Assembly (NCBI GenBank): GCA_002083555.1
Contig: MSXN01000005.1
Location: forward strand, 200,114-264,113
Origin: Nitrospira sp. ST-bin5
GTDB lineage: Bacteria > Nitrospirota > Nitrospiria > Nitrospirales > Nitrospiraceae
Length of the DNA: 64,000 bases
Direction: 5' to 3'
Both the position numbers and the translations under genes were made by a program. Shown piece after piece: positions 41,607-50,832 of this stretch (the first letter of the stretch is position 1; each line of letters begins with the position of its first letter). Under the pieces are notes generated by a model that saw nothing but the letters and a program-made list of their open reading frames with translations, had not been told where the DNA came from and did no database searches.

Positions 41607-42452
41607 ATGTCTGTTCAACATCCCGCCCCGATCCCGGCGCAAGCCGGGATCGGACTGCGGGCGCATCATTTTCGCGAGATCCTGGACAGCCCACCGCCGG
41701 TGGCCTGGATGGAAACTCATCCGGAGAATTATTTCGGCGAGGGCGGCGCGCCACTCCGCATTCTTGAGCGGATCAGGACTCAGTACCCATTGAGCTTTCA
41801 CGGCGTCGGCCTGTCGCTCGGCTCCACCGACCCGATGGACCGTGCCCATCTCCATAAGCTGAAAGCCCTGTTCGATCGATTTGAACCGGCTTTCGTGTCG
41901 GAGCATCTGTCCTGGAGTTCCGTCGGCAGCCGCTTCTTCAACGATCTCTTGCCGCTGCCCTACACCAAAGAGAGTTTAGACCATGTCTGCGCCAGGATCG
42001 ACGAAGTCCAGACAATCTTGAAGCGCCCGATGCTCATCGAAAATATTACCCGATATCTGACGTGGCAGGATTCTCCGATTCCGGAAAGCTCTTTCATGGC
42101 CGAGACGGTCAAGAGAACCGGTTGCGGGATTCTCCTCGATCTGAACAATGTCTACGTCAATGCCGTGAACTTCGGCCTGGACCCGCTGGAATTTCTCCAT
42201 GCGCTTCCTGGCCAGGCCGTGCAGGAAATCCACCTGGCGGGCTTCGATCGCTTCGGACGCCTGCTGATCGATACCCATGGCCAGCCCGTCTATCCCGAGG
42301 TCTGGGGTTTGTATGAGTGGGCGATCCGCCACTTCGGGCCGCGCCCGACGTTGATTGAATGGGACACCAACCTCCCGCCGCTGTCGGTGCTGGTCGAGCA
42401 AGCCGCACAGGCTGACGTCATTCTTGGAGGCTGCCATGTCGCGGCTCTGTGA
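41607..42452 (+). CDS. bufB: multinuclear non-haem iron oxidative enzyme (MNIO, DUF692)
   Basis: A 281-residue DUF692 enzyme with the characteristic iron-ligand blocks WMETHPENYFGEGG, FHGVGLSLGS, SEHLSW, LIENITRY, LLDLNNVYVNA, EIHLAGF and IEWDTNLPP. MNIO enzymes oxidise cysteines of the companion peptide into thiooxazole or oxazolone-thioamide groups. It lies 11 bases after bufA and overlaps bufC by 17 bases. Confidence 0.93.
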   Translation: MSVQHPAPIPAQAGIGLRAHHFREILDSPPPVAWMETHPENYFGEGGAPLRILERIRTQYPLSFHGVGLSLGSTDPMDRAHLHKLKALFDRFEPAFVSEHLSWSSVGSRFFNDLLPLPYTKESLDHVCARIDEVQTILKRPMLIENITRYLTWQDSPIPESSFMAETVKRTGCGILLDLNNVYVNAVNFGLDPLEFLHALPGQAVQEIHLAGFDRFGRLLIDTHGQPVYPEVWGLYEWAIRHFGPRPTLIEWDTNLPPLSVLVEQAAQADVILGGCHVAAL

Positions 42453-43212
42453 CCTGCAACAGGCTTTTGCCGAGGCCATCGTCGAAGGGAAGCACACTGC
42501 GGTCACGGCCGCGATGGCGGCGGACGGATCGGCCCTGCGCAGCATGGCGCTCTACCGCCGATTGATCAGGAATAACTTTGTGCAGGTGCTCAGGATCACC
42601 TATCCGGTGTTGCATCGACTGGTCGGCGGTGGTTTTTTCAGTGTGCTCGCACACGGATACATCAAACACTATCCCTCGACCAGCGGCGATCTGTTTCCCT
42701 ATGGCCGCCACCTCCCGGCCTGGCTGCAACACATCGAGGCGCCCCCGCTCCTTGGCGAACTAGCTAGGCTGGAATGGGCCTGTCACGAGATGTATCAGGC
42801 GGCAGATTCATCGCCGTTGTCCCATGACCAGCTTCAGGCCATGGTCTCGGCGGATCCCTCGCTCGTCACCATCCGGTTCCATCAGACCGCGCGGTTCCTG
42901 TCCTTTCCCGTTCCGGTCCATCGCGTCTGGCAGGCGCTCCAACCGGACGCATCGCCGGACGAGGTGATCGACTTGCCGCTTCCTGAAGAGGAGACCGGCA
43001 TCATTGTGACACGCCGCGAGGGCCAGGTGCGGGTCACCCCGTTGAACTGGTTGGATTACCGCCTGCTAGAAGCTCTGTCTCAGGGAGCGACCGTCGCATC
43101 GATCGAACGACTGGCACGAGAGGCCGAGTCCGGCTTTGATTTCACCCGGCTGATGACCACACTGCTGAACTTGCAGGTGATGGCTGGAATTTCCATGAAG
43201 GAGGGCTTGTGA
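42436..43212 (+). CDS. bufC: BufC/HvfC-type partner protein (DUF2063)
   Basis: A 258-residue protein with the DUF2063 N-terminal helices (LCDLQQAFAEAIV, ALYRRLIRNNFVQVLRITYPVLHRLVGGGFF), the partner that presents the precursor to the MNIO enzyme. GGAGG precedes the ATG at 42436. The C-terminal part (TGIIVTRREGQVRVTPLNWLDY) is the second domain of the BufC family. Confidence 0.9.
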   Translation: MSRLCDLQQAFAEAIVEGKHTAVTAAMAADGSALRSMALYRRLIRNNFVQVLRITYPVLHRLVGGGFFSVLAHGYIKHYPSTSGDLFPYGRHLPAWLQHIEAPPLLGELARLEWACHEMYQAADSSPLSHDQLQAMVSADPSLVTIRFHQTARFLSFPVPVHRVWQALQPDASPDEVIDLPLPEEETGIIVTRREGQVRVTPLNWLDYRLLEALSQGATVASIERLAREAESGFDFTRLMTTLLNLQVMAGISMKEGL

Positions 43213-43742
43213 CGCACCCCGCCGGTTTCCTGAATCGCGTGATCGATCATGGAGCGCCTGCCTATCTGCGGATAATCCGTGGAGTCGAAGCGCTGACTCC
43301 CTTGTTCGACTTGTCTGTGCGTCTGTACCTCGCGAACATCTTCTGGAAAGGCGGGATGGTCAAGCTCTCCAGTTGGATGTCCACGGTGATGCTGTTTACC
43401 ATGGTGTACGATGTGCCAGTACTGCCGCCAGAAGTCGCGGCCTATCTGTCGACGGCTGTTGAACTCGGCGGCTCGTTTCTGCTGGCAATCGGCTTGGCCG
43501 GACGATGGGCCGCCCTCTCGCTCTTCGGACTCAATATCGTCGCCGCACTCTCGTATGGGCAGCTGTCTGAAGCCGCGCTGCAAGAGGCGTTTTATTGGGG
43601 CATTCTCTTTCTCTATTTTGTTCTGCACGGACCGGGGCTGATCTCTGTGGACGCCCTGCTGGATCGCGCCTATCGACGAAGGCAAACTACAAGTGCGACC
43701 GGCCGCGTAGCCTCGCCTCAAACCGCTTCCTCTGGGGCCTGA
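43209..43742 (+). CDS. DoxX family membrane protein
   Basis: A 177-residue protein with about four membrane helices (RLYLANIFWKGGMVKLSSW, AVELGGSFLLAIGLAGRWAALSLFGLNIVAAL) that fits the DoxX family. DoxX proteins are regular partners of bufferin operons. GTG 43209 follows AAGGAGGG and overlaps bufC by four bases. Confidence 0.88.
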   Translation: MTHPAGFLNRVIDHGAPAYLRIIRGVEALTPLFDLSVRLYLANIFWKGGMVKLSSWMSTVMLFTMVYDVPVLPPEVAAYLSTAVELGGSFLLAIGLAGRWAALSLFGLNIVAALSYGQLSEAALQEAFYWGILFLYFVLHGPGLISVDALLDRAYRRRQTTSATGRVASPQTASSGA

Positions 43743-43800
43743 GTCGGCGAGCCGCGCGCCTGAGGCCTTCACGCGCGTCGTTTTACGAAAGGAGCCGAGC

Positions 43801-44304
43801 ATGAAACAGTTGCTTGCAATTCCGATCTGTATCCTGGCCATCGGTTTTCTTGGAGGGAGCGTGTCGGAGGCGGGCGGACAGAAGATGGCGTCCTTCGAGT
43901 TGCGCGCGCTGGACGGCACAGCCTATACCGACCGCCAGCTCATCGGCCAGCCGGCGCTGCTCATGTTTTGGGCCTCGTGGTGCCATGTCTGCCAGGGCGA
44001 GCTTCCCAAGATGCAAGCCCTGTATGACCGGTTGAAGCGAACGCCGTTTCACATTCTTACCGTCGGCTTTGCGGATACCGGAGCCAATATCCGCAACTAT
44101 GTGGAGTCTCAGGCGCCCCCGTTCACCTTTCCGGTGCTCTATGACGTCGGCAACCAGCTGGCATCGCAACTGGGAGTGCGCAGTACACCGACCTTCTTTC
44201 TGCTGAATAAGAAAGGAGCCATCGTCGTGGTTCATCGAGGCGGAGGATTGCTCGAGGATCCCCAATTTGAGATCGCAGTAAATTACCTGCTTCAGGAACA
44301 GTAA
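43801..44304 (+). CDS. TlpA-like exported thioredoxin
   Basis: A 167-residue protein with a signal peptide (LLAIPICILAIGFLGGSVSEAG) and a thioredoxin fold carrying the redox pair CHVC in MFWASWCHVCQGELPKM, plus the cis-proline TPTFFLLNKKG. It should reduce or oxidise thiols in the periplasm. AAAGGAG precedes the ATG. It lies 58 bases after the DoxX gene and could keep bufferin or Cu-binding cysteines in the right state. Confidence 0.88.
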   Translation: MKQLLAIPICILAIGFLGGSVSEAGGQKMASFELRALDGTAYTDRQLIGQPALLMFWASWCHVCQGELPKMQALYDRLKRTPFHILTVGFADTGANIRNYVESQAPPFTFPVLYDVGNQLASQLGVRSTPTFFLLNKKGAIVVVHRGGGLLEDPQFEIAVNYLLQEQ

Positions 44305-44347
44305 ATGGAAGGCAGTCCGGCGAACATCTATTCTCGCGGAGGGAGAC

Positions 44348-45451
44348 ATGAATCGAGACCAGGCAGACAACCGGCTTCTGACGCCATTCACGCTCAATGC
44401 CGCGCTTCGCGCGAACAACCGCATCGCACTGGCGCCGATGACGCGCGCGCGCGCCGGCCGGCACCGTATACCCAACGGGCTGATGGCGGAATATTACCGG
44501 CAGCGCGCGTCCGCCGGATTGATGATCTCCGAAGCCACCGTGGTGTCCACGCAAGGCATCGGCTGGGTCGATTCCCCCGGCATCTACTCCGATGCGCAGA
44601 CGGAGGGATGGAAGCGAGTCGTGACCTCCGTCCATCGAGCCGGCGGAGTCATGCTGCTCCAGCTCTGGCATTGCGGGCGCGCCTCACATAGCACGTTTCA
44701 CCTCGAAGACGGCGCGCCGGTCGCGCCCTCCCCGATCGCCATCCAGGGCGACGGAATTCAGACTCCAGTAGGCCATCAGCCGTACGAAGTTCCCAGAGCG
44801 TTGGAGACCGAAGAAGTTCTGCAAGTGGCAGACGCCTACCGGCACGCCGCCAAACGAGCCCTGCAGGCCGGCTTCGACGGCGTGGAAATCCACGGCGCCA
44901 ACGGCTATCTGATCGATCAATTCTTGCAATCCAGAACTAACCGCCGCATGGACCGTTACGGAGGCAGCATAGAAAACCGATACCGATTCCTGGACGACAT
45001 CGTGCAGGCCGTGACGTCGGAAATGCCCGCCGCCCGCGTCGGCGTTCGACTCTCGCCTAACGGCGTCTTCAACGATATGGGGTCGCCGGATTTTCGCGAG
45101 ACCTTTACCTTCGCCGCCCAACAACTGGATCGCTACGGCTTAGCCTATCTGCATCTTGTGGACGGGCTGGCGTTCGGATTTCACAGGCTTGGCGAACCGA
45201 TGACCTTGACGGAGTTTCGCCGCGTGTTTCACGGACCGCTCATCGGGAACGGCGGATATACGCCTGCGACCGCTGAGGCGGCGATTCGAGAAGGATCGGC
45301 CGATCTCATCGCCTTCGGGCGTCCCTACATCAGCAACCCGGATCTGGTCGAACGCATTGCGCAGGGCTGGCCCCTGGCGCCCGATGCGCCGATGGACGTC
45401 TGGTACATGCCGAATCCTCGCGGGTACGCAGATTTTCCCATCTATCGATGA
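44348..45451 (+). CDS. old yellow enzyme (alkene reductase)
   Basis: A 367-residue FMN-dependent NADPH oxidoreductase of the NemA/OYE type: RIALAPMTRARA, MISEATVVSTQGIGW, LLQLWHCGRASHS, GFDGVEIHGANGYLIDQFLQ and YGGSIENRYRFLDDI, with the HGANGYL histidine-asparagine pair. It reduces activated double bonds of unsaturated aldehydes, ketones and nitro compounds. GGAGG precedes the ATG. Continues the plus-strand series after TlpA. Confidence 0.92.
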   Translation: MNRDQADNRLLTPFTLNAALRANNRIALAPMTRARAGRHRIPNGLMAEYYRQRASAGLMISEATVVSTQGIGWVDSPGIYSDAQTEGWKRVVTSVHRAGGVMLLQLWHCGRASHSTFHLEDGAPVAPSPIAIQGDGIQTPVGHQPYEVPRALETEEVLQVADAYRHAAKRALQAGFDGVEIHGANGYLIDQFLQSRTNRRMDRYGGSIENRYRFLDDIVQAVTSEMPAARVGVRLSPNGVFNDMGSPDFRETFTFAAQQLDRYGLAYLHLVDGLAFGFHRLGEPMTLTEFRRVFHGPLIGNGGYTPATAEAAIREGSADLIAFGRPYISNPDLVERIAQGWPLAPDAPMDVWYMPNPRGYADFPIYR

Positions 45452-45535
45452 GGGAGATGGGGGGATAGCGCGTCGCAGGGCGCACTAAAGAGCGTGCCGA
45501 TGCCGGTCCTCGGAGCAATCGACAAGGGAAGCCCC

Positions 45536-46792
45536 ATGAGCCAGCAGAATGAGGGAAAAGTGGTCTCGTCGGAGCTAGATGGTAATAACCCTGTTGGTCG
45601 CCGAGCATGGCTGATTAGCGCCGTTGCGACAATTGGAGCCACTGCCGCCAGCGTGATCGCCCCGTCGCTGTTGCCGGCAGCAGAACAGAGCGACACCGAT
45701 CCCACGAGAGTCCCGGGCCGCATGCCCAGTCCCTATGGCGCTCGCGCATCGGCGGAAACCGCCCGGCGCTTGACTACGGCCACCCATTCACTGACGCCGC
45801 ACCAATCCTTGCACGGCATCGTCACCCCCTCCGCGCTGCACTTCGAGCGCCATCACAACGGCGTGCCGGCCATCCATCCCGATCGCCACCGGCTGTTGAT
45901 CCATGGATTGGTCGAACGGCCGCTGGTTTTTTCGATGGCGGATCTCACGCGCTTTCCCTCCGTGACACGCATGCTGTTCATCGAATGTTCCGGCAACTCC
46001 GGGAAAGAATGGAAAGGCCCGACAGGGAAAATGGTTCAGGAGACACATGGGCTCATGAGCACGAGCGAGTGGACTGGCGTGCCGCTCTCGACGGTCTTGG
46101 CTGAGGCCGGCATCAAGCCGGATGCCGCCTGGGTCCTGGCCGAAGGCAGCGATGCCGCCGCGATGACTCGCAGCCTGCCGCTGGCGGAAGTATTAAAGGA
46201 GGCACTCCTCTGCTATGGACAAAATGGCGAGGCGCTCAGGCCGGAACAAGGCTACCCGCTGCGCCTGGTGATCCCCGGCTGGGAAGGGAACACCTGCATC
46301 AAGTGGCTCAGGCGCCTCAAGCTCGGCGCAATGCCCTTCATGACCCGTGAGGAAACATCCCGCTATACCGATCTGATGCCGGACGGCACCGCCCGGCAAT
46401 TTAGCTTTGCCATGGAGGCTAAATCGGTGATTACAAGTCCATCGGGAGGCCAGCAGATCGAACCAGGTTTCGTCGAGATTCGCGGGCTCGCCTGGAGCGG
46501 ACGCGGTGCGGTAACAGGGGTTGAGGTCAGTACAGACGGAGGGCGGACGTGGGATCAGGCACGGCTACAAGAGCCAGTGTTCCCGCGGTGTCACACGCGT
46601 TTCCGCTTCGATTGGCGCTGGAACGGGACGGAAGCAATCCTGCAAAGCCGCTGTACCGATGAGACCGGCTATGTGCAGCCGGCCAGAGCCGCGCTCGTGG
46701 CCGCACGAGGCGTCAATTCGTCGTACCACTACAATGCCATTCAGACTTGGCAGGTCAGCCCGGACGGGCAGGTGACGAATGTGCAGGTCTAA
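45536..46792 (+). CDS. soxC: SoxC-like sulfite dehydrogenase molybdopterin subunit
   Basis: A 418-residue sulfite oxidase family protein with a twin-arginine-type leader (NPVGRRAWLISAVATIGATAAS) and the molybdenum ligand cysteine in MLFIECSGNSGKEW, then GYPLRLVIPGWEGNTCIKWLRRL. It oxidises sulfite in the periplasm and passes electrons to a cytochrome c. The ATG at 45536 is preferred to the ATG at 45494. It overlaps the following cytochrome c gene by 14 bases, forming a SoxCD/SorAB-like pair. No soxXYZAB genes are in the window. Confidence 0.9.
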   Translation: MSQQNEGKVVSSELDGNNPVGRRAWLISAVATIGATAASVIAPSLLPAAEQSDTDPTRVPGRMPSPYGARASAETARRLTTATHSLTPHQSLHGIVTPSALHFERHHNGVPAIHPDRHRLLIHGLVERPLVFSMADLTRFPSVTRMLFIECSGNSGKEWKGPTGKMVQETHGLMSTSEWTGVPLSTVLAEAGIKPDAAWVLAEGSDAAAMTRSLPLAEVLKEALLCYGQNGEALRPEQGYPLRLVIPGWEGNTCIKWLRRLKLGAMPFMTREETSRYTDLMPDGTARQFSFAMEAKSVITSPSGGQQIEPGFVEIRGLAWSGRGAVTGVEVSTDGGRTWDQARLQEPVFPRCHTRFRFDWRWNGTEAILQSRCTDETGYVQPARAALVAARGVNSSYHYNAIQTWQVSPDGQVTNVQV

Positions 46793-47339
46793 AGTGGCGG
46801 TCTCGCTGACGAGCTTCGCGCTGCTCTGCTGCGGATTGGCCCTCGCCGAGGAACCGCCTCGGTACGGGTTCGGAAGACCAGCCACGGAAGCTGAAATCAA
46901 CGCATGGAACATCGATATTGCGCCGGATGGGACAGGGTTGCCGTCTGGTCGGGGAACCGTGACGAAGGGCGCCGCGGTCTATGCTGCCAAATGCGCTTCC
47001 TGTCATGGAGCGACGGGGATTGAAGGGCCGCAGACACGGCTTGTCGGAGGCCAGGGCTCATTGGCCACAGACAAACCGGTCAAAACTATCGGCAGCTTCT
47101 GGCCCTATGCCACCACCCTGTACGACTACATCTATCGCGCCATGCCGTTGACCGAACCGCAGTCCCTCACGTCAGACGAAGTCTACGCAGTGGTTGCCTG
47201 GCTGCTCCATACGAACGGGATTATTTCAGCTGAATCCACCATAGATGCCAATACATTGCCACATGCACGGATGCCGAATCGGAATGGATTCGTTTCAGAT
47301 CCGCGCCCGGATCTGTCGAAATCGATGCAAAGGGAGTAG
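46779..47339 (+). CDS. soxD: c-type cytochrome paired with SoxC
   Basis: A 186-residue exported cytochrome c with a signal peptide (VSLTSFALLCCGLALA) and one haem motif CASCH. It also contains the distal methionine candidate in YRAMPLTEPQSLTSDEVYAVVAWLL. It overlaps soxC by 14 bases, so it is the likely electron acceptor of the sulfite dehydrogenase (SoxD/SorB role). It is single-haem, shorter than SoxD of Paracoccus. Confidence 0.85.
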   Translation: MCRSKVAVSLTSFALLCCGLALAEEPPRYGFGRPATEAEINAWNIDIAPDGTGLPSGRGTVTKGAAVYAAKCASCHGATGIEGPQTRLVGGQGSLATDKPVKTIGSFWPYATTLYDYIYRAMPLTEPQSLTSDEVYAVVAWLLHTNGIISAESTIDANTLPHARMPNRNGFVSDPRPDLSKSMQRE

Positions 47340-47387
47340 TAGCAGATCCGGGCCTTGCCATCTCACTGATGGTGTCTCTACACGCGA

Positions 47388-48365
47388 TTAACTTCTTCCA
47401 AACATGCCCGGATACAGTTCCAATATGTTCAGCATAAGGCTGAAGCCAAAGGTGGGACCAGAGTCCGTGGATCCCACAATATCATTCCAGGTCTCGAACG
47501 TCCCGTAGGGAAAATGCAGCGCTACCGACCCGAATCGGCGGGTGATCCATCGTCCGTTGGGGGACGCAAACAGACCTGAGTCATAGGTCAGCGCGACTTC
47601 CAATTCCCATCGAGGCTTGTTGCCTTTGACGTTGTCATAGTCTGCAAACGAGACCGAGGCCTGGCCTAGGTACGCTTGATTGGCAAGGACGTCGCCTGAA
47701 TAGGCCGATCCCCCGTAGAGCCGGCTATACCGGCCCATGGCAGACAACCGGACAAACCGGGAGAGGCTGTTCAACACTTCAAGATCTGAATGCGGGAAAA
47801 TCCAGGCAGCTAATTCTGCGAGTGAGAGTTGGCGAACTCCGATCCGCCCGTAGAGCTCTTGATAGAGCGAGCCTCCGGCAACTCCCAGACCGGCAAACCC
47901 TGTGTCACGTGATGAGAACAGCGAGCTCCATCTCGTCAGAGATCCGCCCACCATCACATCCCCGCCTTCACGCGCGCGATCGACCGGGATCGGGTTTTGG
48001 CCGGTTGTGCGATGGAAAAATCCATTTTGCAGATAGTGCGAGGGAGTCTCTGACGTCGGTCCGGCCCCGATCGTCAGATTGCCGGACCAGCCGGGAAGCG
48101 CCTTGATCCGGTCCGTCCAACTGACGGTGGCGAAATTAAATCCGGCGGTTTCGTCAATGGCATTGAAGCGCACACGGCTGGCATTAAACTCCGTAAACCG
48201 GTTGACGGTATAGCCCATCGCGAGTGTGCGGTCCCGGTCGGGGAAGTCGATGGCCCCCCAGTGGGCGCCGGGCGCCACATTCTCTGCCCCAGCGGGCGCG
48301 GCGAAACACAGCCATGCCGCCGTCAGCAACAGATAGATCGTGTGAGGAAAAAGTATTCGAACCAC
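47388..48365 (-). CDS. outer-membrane beta-barrel protein, possibly LpxR-like
   Basis: A 325-residue protein with a signal peptide (LLLTAAWLCFAAPAGAE) and alternating amphipathic strands typical of an outer-membrane barrel (MGYTVNRFTEFNASRVRFNAIDE and so on). It resembles lipid A deacylase LpxR-type proteins, but I cannot see the catalytic residues clearly. The GTG at 48365 follows GGAGA; the frame can be extended to ATG 48416. It is the last gene of the TVP38-reductase-DUF3047 operon. Confidence 0.6.
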   Translation of the reverse strand: MVRILFPHTIYLLLTAAWLCFAAPAGAENVAPGAHWGAIDFPDRDRTLAMGYTVNRFTEFNASRVRFNAIDETAGFNFATVSWTDRIKALPGWSGNLTIGAGPTSETPSHYLQNGFFHRTTGQNPIPVDRAREGGDVMVGGSLTRWSSLFSSRDTGFAGLGVAGGSLYQELYGRIGVRQLSLAELAAWIFPHSDLEVLNSLSRFVRLSAMGRYSRLYGGSAYSGDVLANQAYLGQASVSFADYDNVKGNKPRWELEVALTYDSGLFASPNGRWITRRFGSVALHFPYGTFETWNDIVGSTDSGPTFGFSLMLNILELYPGMFGRS

Positions 48366-48421
48366 GGTGCACGTATCTCCAAGACACTTCGTGAGAGCGA
48401 GATGGCTCCATATCACATCAT

Positions 48422-49183
48422 TCAGGATCTCTTCTTCAGCGCGATATCTCCGTAATACGCCTCGGCCGACTCCCCGGTATTATCCGTATCCGTCATGATG
48501 GCCACGCCGGAGATCATCGGCGGTTCTTCGCCAAAGGCCTGTTTGTAATCCTCGTAGACGTTTCGCTCTTCGGTGACCCAACTGTCGAGCTTGCCCGGGC
48601 CGCTTTCCACGACGATCATATGAACTTGGTCGGTGTAGGGATTCGGCACGGTCGTTCCTACCGGAGCCCGACTCTCCCAGATGTAGTTGATGGCGCCCAG
48701 TGGCGGATACCGGCCATAGATCAGCTTGGCCGCTTCGTATTTCGCCTTGCCGAACAGCCCGACCTTCGTGCTGTCGTATTGAAAGGTGACGTAGATGCGG
48801 GCAGGATAATCGTCACCCGCCTTCTTGGTCACATCACCGGCTTTCAAGATATTCGCAACCTTCCACTGCCATTGAATGATCGGATATTCCTTCGGATCGA
48901 TCAGGACTTCTTTCGTTAGCCCAGAAGAAGAAGCTTGACTGGCAGCTTTGACAGCGACGCGGTCGCCGTCTTTGACCAGGCGGTACGTCGTGTGTTGGGG
49001 AATCTTCGGAAAGGTGAGCGGCTTCCAGCCGTCTGGCCAGGGGCCGTCGGGCGCTGCCGCAGAAAACGTCCCGATCTCTATTCTTGCTGGAGATTCAGCT
49101 TGCAGCCAATTCGGTTCACTGAGCGTCATCCCCACGACAACCAGAAACATGCTGACCATTGAGATCGAAATACGGAGTGTCAT
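48422..49183 (-). CDS. DUF3047 domain protein, exported
   Basis: A 253-residue protein with a signal peptide (SMVSMFLVVVGMTLSEPNWLQA) and the DUF3047 region, including YPIIQWQWKVANILKAGDVTKKAGDDYPARIYVTFQY and IWESRAPVGTTVPNPYTDQVHMIVVESG. The function of DUF3047 is not known. It lies 53 bases after the flavoprotein gene and six bases before the earliest start of the outer-membrane protein gene, in a common operon. Confidence 0.85.
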   Translation of the reverse strand: MTLRISISMVSMFLVVVGMTLSEPNWLQAESPARIEIGTFSAAAPDGPWPDGWKPLTFPKIPQHTTYRLVKDGDRVAVKAASQASSSGLTKEVLIDPKEYPIIQWQWKVANILKAGDVTKKAGDDYPARIYVTFQYDSTKVGLFGKAKYEAAKLIYGRYPPLGAINYIWESRAPVGTTVPNPYTDQVHMIVVESGPGKLDSWVTEERNVYEDYKQAFGEEPPMISGVAIMTDTDNTGESAEAYYGDIALKKRS

Positions 49184-49236
49184 CTGTTGTTTCCTCTAGT
49201 CCAACGGTGTGAGAAGCCCAGGAATAGCCCCCGCTT

Positions 49237-50790
49237 CTATTTTCTCGTCCACGAAAACCACTTACTAAGGATGCTTTTTTGTCGTGCTGTGAAGGTGGTC
49301 TTCCGCCAGGCATTGGCGACCTTCTTCACGACCTCACCTTGCGTGGGATAGGGATGGATTGTCGACGCCAGGGTCTTCAAGCCCAGTCCCGCTTTCATGG
49401 CAAGCGTGAATTCATTGATTAGATCGCCGGCATGGGCTGCAACAATCGTGGCTCCAAAAATGCGATCCGTCCCCGCTTCCACATGGACTTTCGCAAAGCC
49501 CTCCGCTTCACCGTCAAGCACCGCCCGGTCTACCTCGTCTAGGCGATGCGTGAACGTCTCCACCTTGTGCCCCTTCTCCTTCGCCTCAGCTTCGTACAGT
49601 CCCACATGGGCGATCTCCGGATCGGTATAGGTCGCCCAGGGGATGACCAGCGAACTGACCCGTGCGGTGCCCAGTCCGAAGGGATGGGGAAAGAGCGCGT
49701 TCTGAATGACGATCTGGGCCATGGCGTCTGCCGCATGGGTGAATTTGTAGCGGGAGCAAATATCGCCGGCCGCATAGATATTCGGATTGGTCGTACGGAG
49801 CTGGTCGTCGACCGTGACGCCGGTCTTGTCATAGCCGACCCCGGCGGCCTCTAACCCGAGACCGTCGACATTCGGCTTGCGCCCGGCGCCCACTAGAATG
49901 TCGTCGACCGTGATATCGTAGGCCCGGCCATGCGATCCGCCCGTCAGCCGCTTGCCGGCCTCCGTCTTCTGGATGGTCAACTCCTTGCCGCAGCAGAACA
50001 AGGTCACACCGTCGCGAATCATCGCCTGCTCGACGAGCTCTGCCGCATCGCGATCTTCATTCGGCATGATCCCGTGCAATGCCTCGATGAGATAGACCTG
50101 ACTGCCGAACCGGGCAAAGGCCTGCGCCAGTTCACAGCCGATGGGGCCTGCACCAATGATGGCTAGCTTCGCCGGAAGTTCGGTTAATGAGAAGATGGTT
50201 TCGTTGGTCAGATAACCCGTATCTTGCAGTCCTGGGATGGGAGGCGCAGCGGCGCGTGCGCCAGTGCAGATCACGGCCTTGGCAAAGTCCAAGGTGGTGC
50301 CGCCCACCTGCACCATCTGCGCACCGGTGAATTGCGCCTGTCCCAAGTACACATCCACACCCAAGCCGGTAAACCGTTGCGCTGAATCGGTCCGGCTGAG
50401 TTGCGCCCGCAGGGCCCGCATGCGCGTCATGACGGCGGGGAAATCCTCCTTCGCTTCGCCGGAGAGGTGGAGACCAAACTCCGCACCTCGCCGGACATCG
50501 GCCCAGGCGCGCGAGGCCCGGATCAACGCTTTGGAGGGCACACAGCCGACGTTCAAACAGTCGCCCCCCATAAGATGCCGTTCGATCAGCGCGACTTTCG
50601 CTCCCAGACCGGCGGCGATAGCCGCCGTCACGAGCCCGGCCGTTCCACCACCGAGAACCACCAGGTTATATTGACCGGTCGGGGTCGGGTTCACCCATTG
50701 TGGTGGATGGACATGATTGATCAGGCGTTGATTATGTTCGTCATCGGGTAATATCACGTTGGAAGGAATAGTCTTCTCAGGCGCGCTCAT
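49237..50790 (-). CDS. mercuric-reductase-like FAD-dependent NAD(P)-disulfide oxidoreductase
   Basis: A 517-residue class I flavoprotein disulfide reductase: FAD motif LVVLGGGTAGLVTAAIAAGLG, redox pair CLNVGC, NAD(P) motif LAIIGAGPIGCELAQAFARFG, ICSRYKFTHAADAMA and the C-terminal HPYPTQGEVVKKVA. It lacks the N-terminal HMA domain and the C-terminal CC pair of true MerA, so it is not clearly a mercuric reductase. TVP38 genes are commonly fused or adjacent to such oxidoreductases. It is the second gene of a four-gene operon. Confidence 0.88.
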   Translation of the reverse strand: MSAPEKTIPSNVILPDDEHNQRLINHVHPPQWVNPTPTGQYNLVVLGGGTAGLVTAAIAAGLGAKVALIERHLMGGDCLNVGCVPSKALIRASRAWADVRRGAEFGLHLSGEAKEDFPAVMTRMRALRAQLSRTDSAQRFTGLGVDVYLGQAQFTGAQMVQVGGTTLDFAKAVICTGARAAAPPIPGLQDTGYLTNETIFSLTELPAKLAIIGAGPIGCELAQAFARFGSQVYLIEALHGIMPNEDRDAAELVEQAMIRDGVTLFCCGKELTIQKTEAGKRLTGGSHGRAYDITVDDILVGAGRKPNVDGLGLEAAGVGYDKTGVTVDDQLRTTNPNIYAAGDICSRYKFTHAADAMAQIVIQNALFPHPFGLGTARVSSLVIPWATYTDPEIAHVGLYEAEAKEKGHKVETFTHRLDEVDRAVLDGEAEGFAKVHVEAGTDRIFGATIVAAHAGDLINEFTLAMKAGLGLKTLASTIHPYPTQGEVVKKVANAWRKTTFTARQKSILSKWFSWTRK

Positions 50791-50832
50791 GGGCGTGGTC
50801 CTTTCGGTTGATGAGGAGGCATCGAATCTCGC

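Noticed and set aside
49237..50790. Calling the flavoprotein a mercuric reductase (merA)
   Set aside because: The CLNVGC pair fits the whole disulfide reductase family; the HMA domain and the C-terminal cysteine pair of MerA are missing and no mer genes are adjacent.
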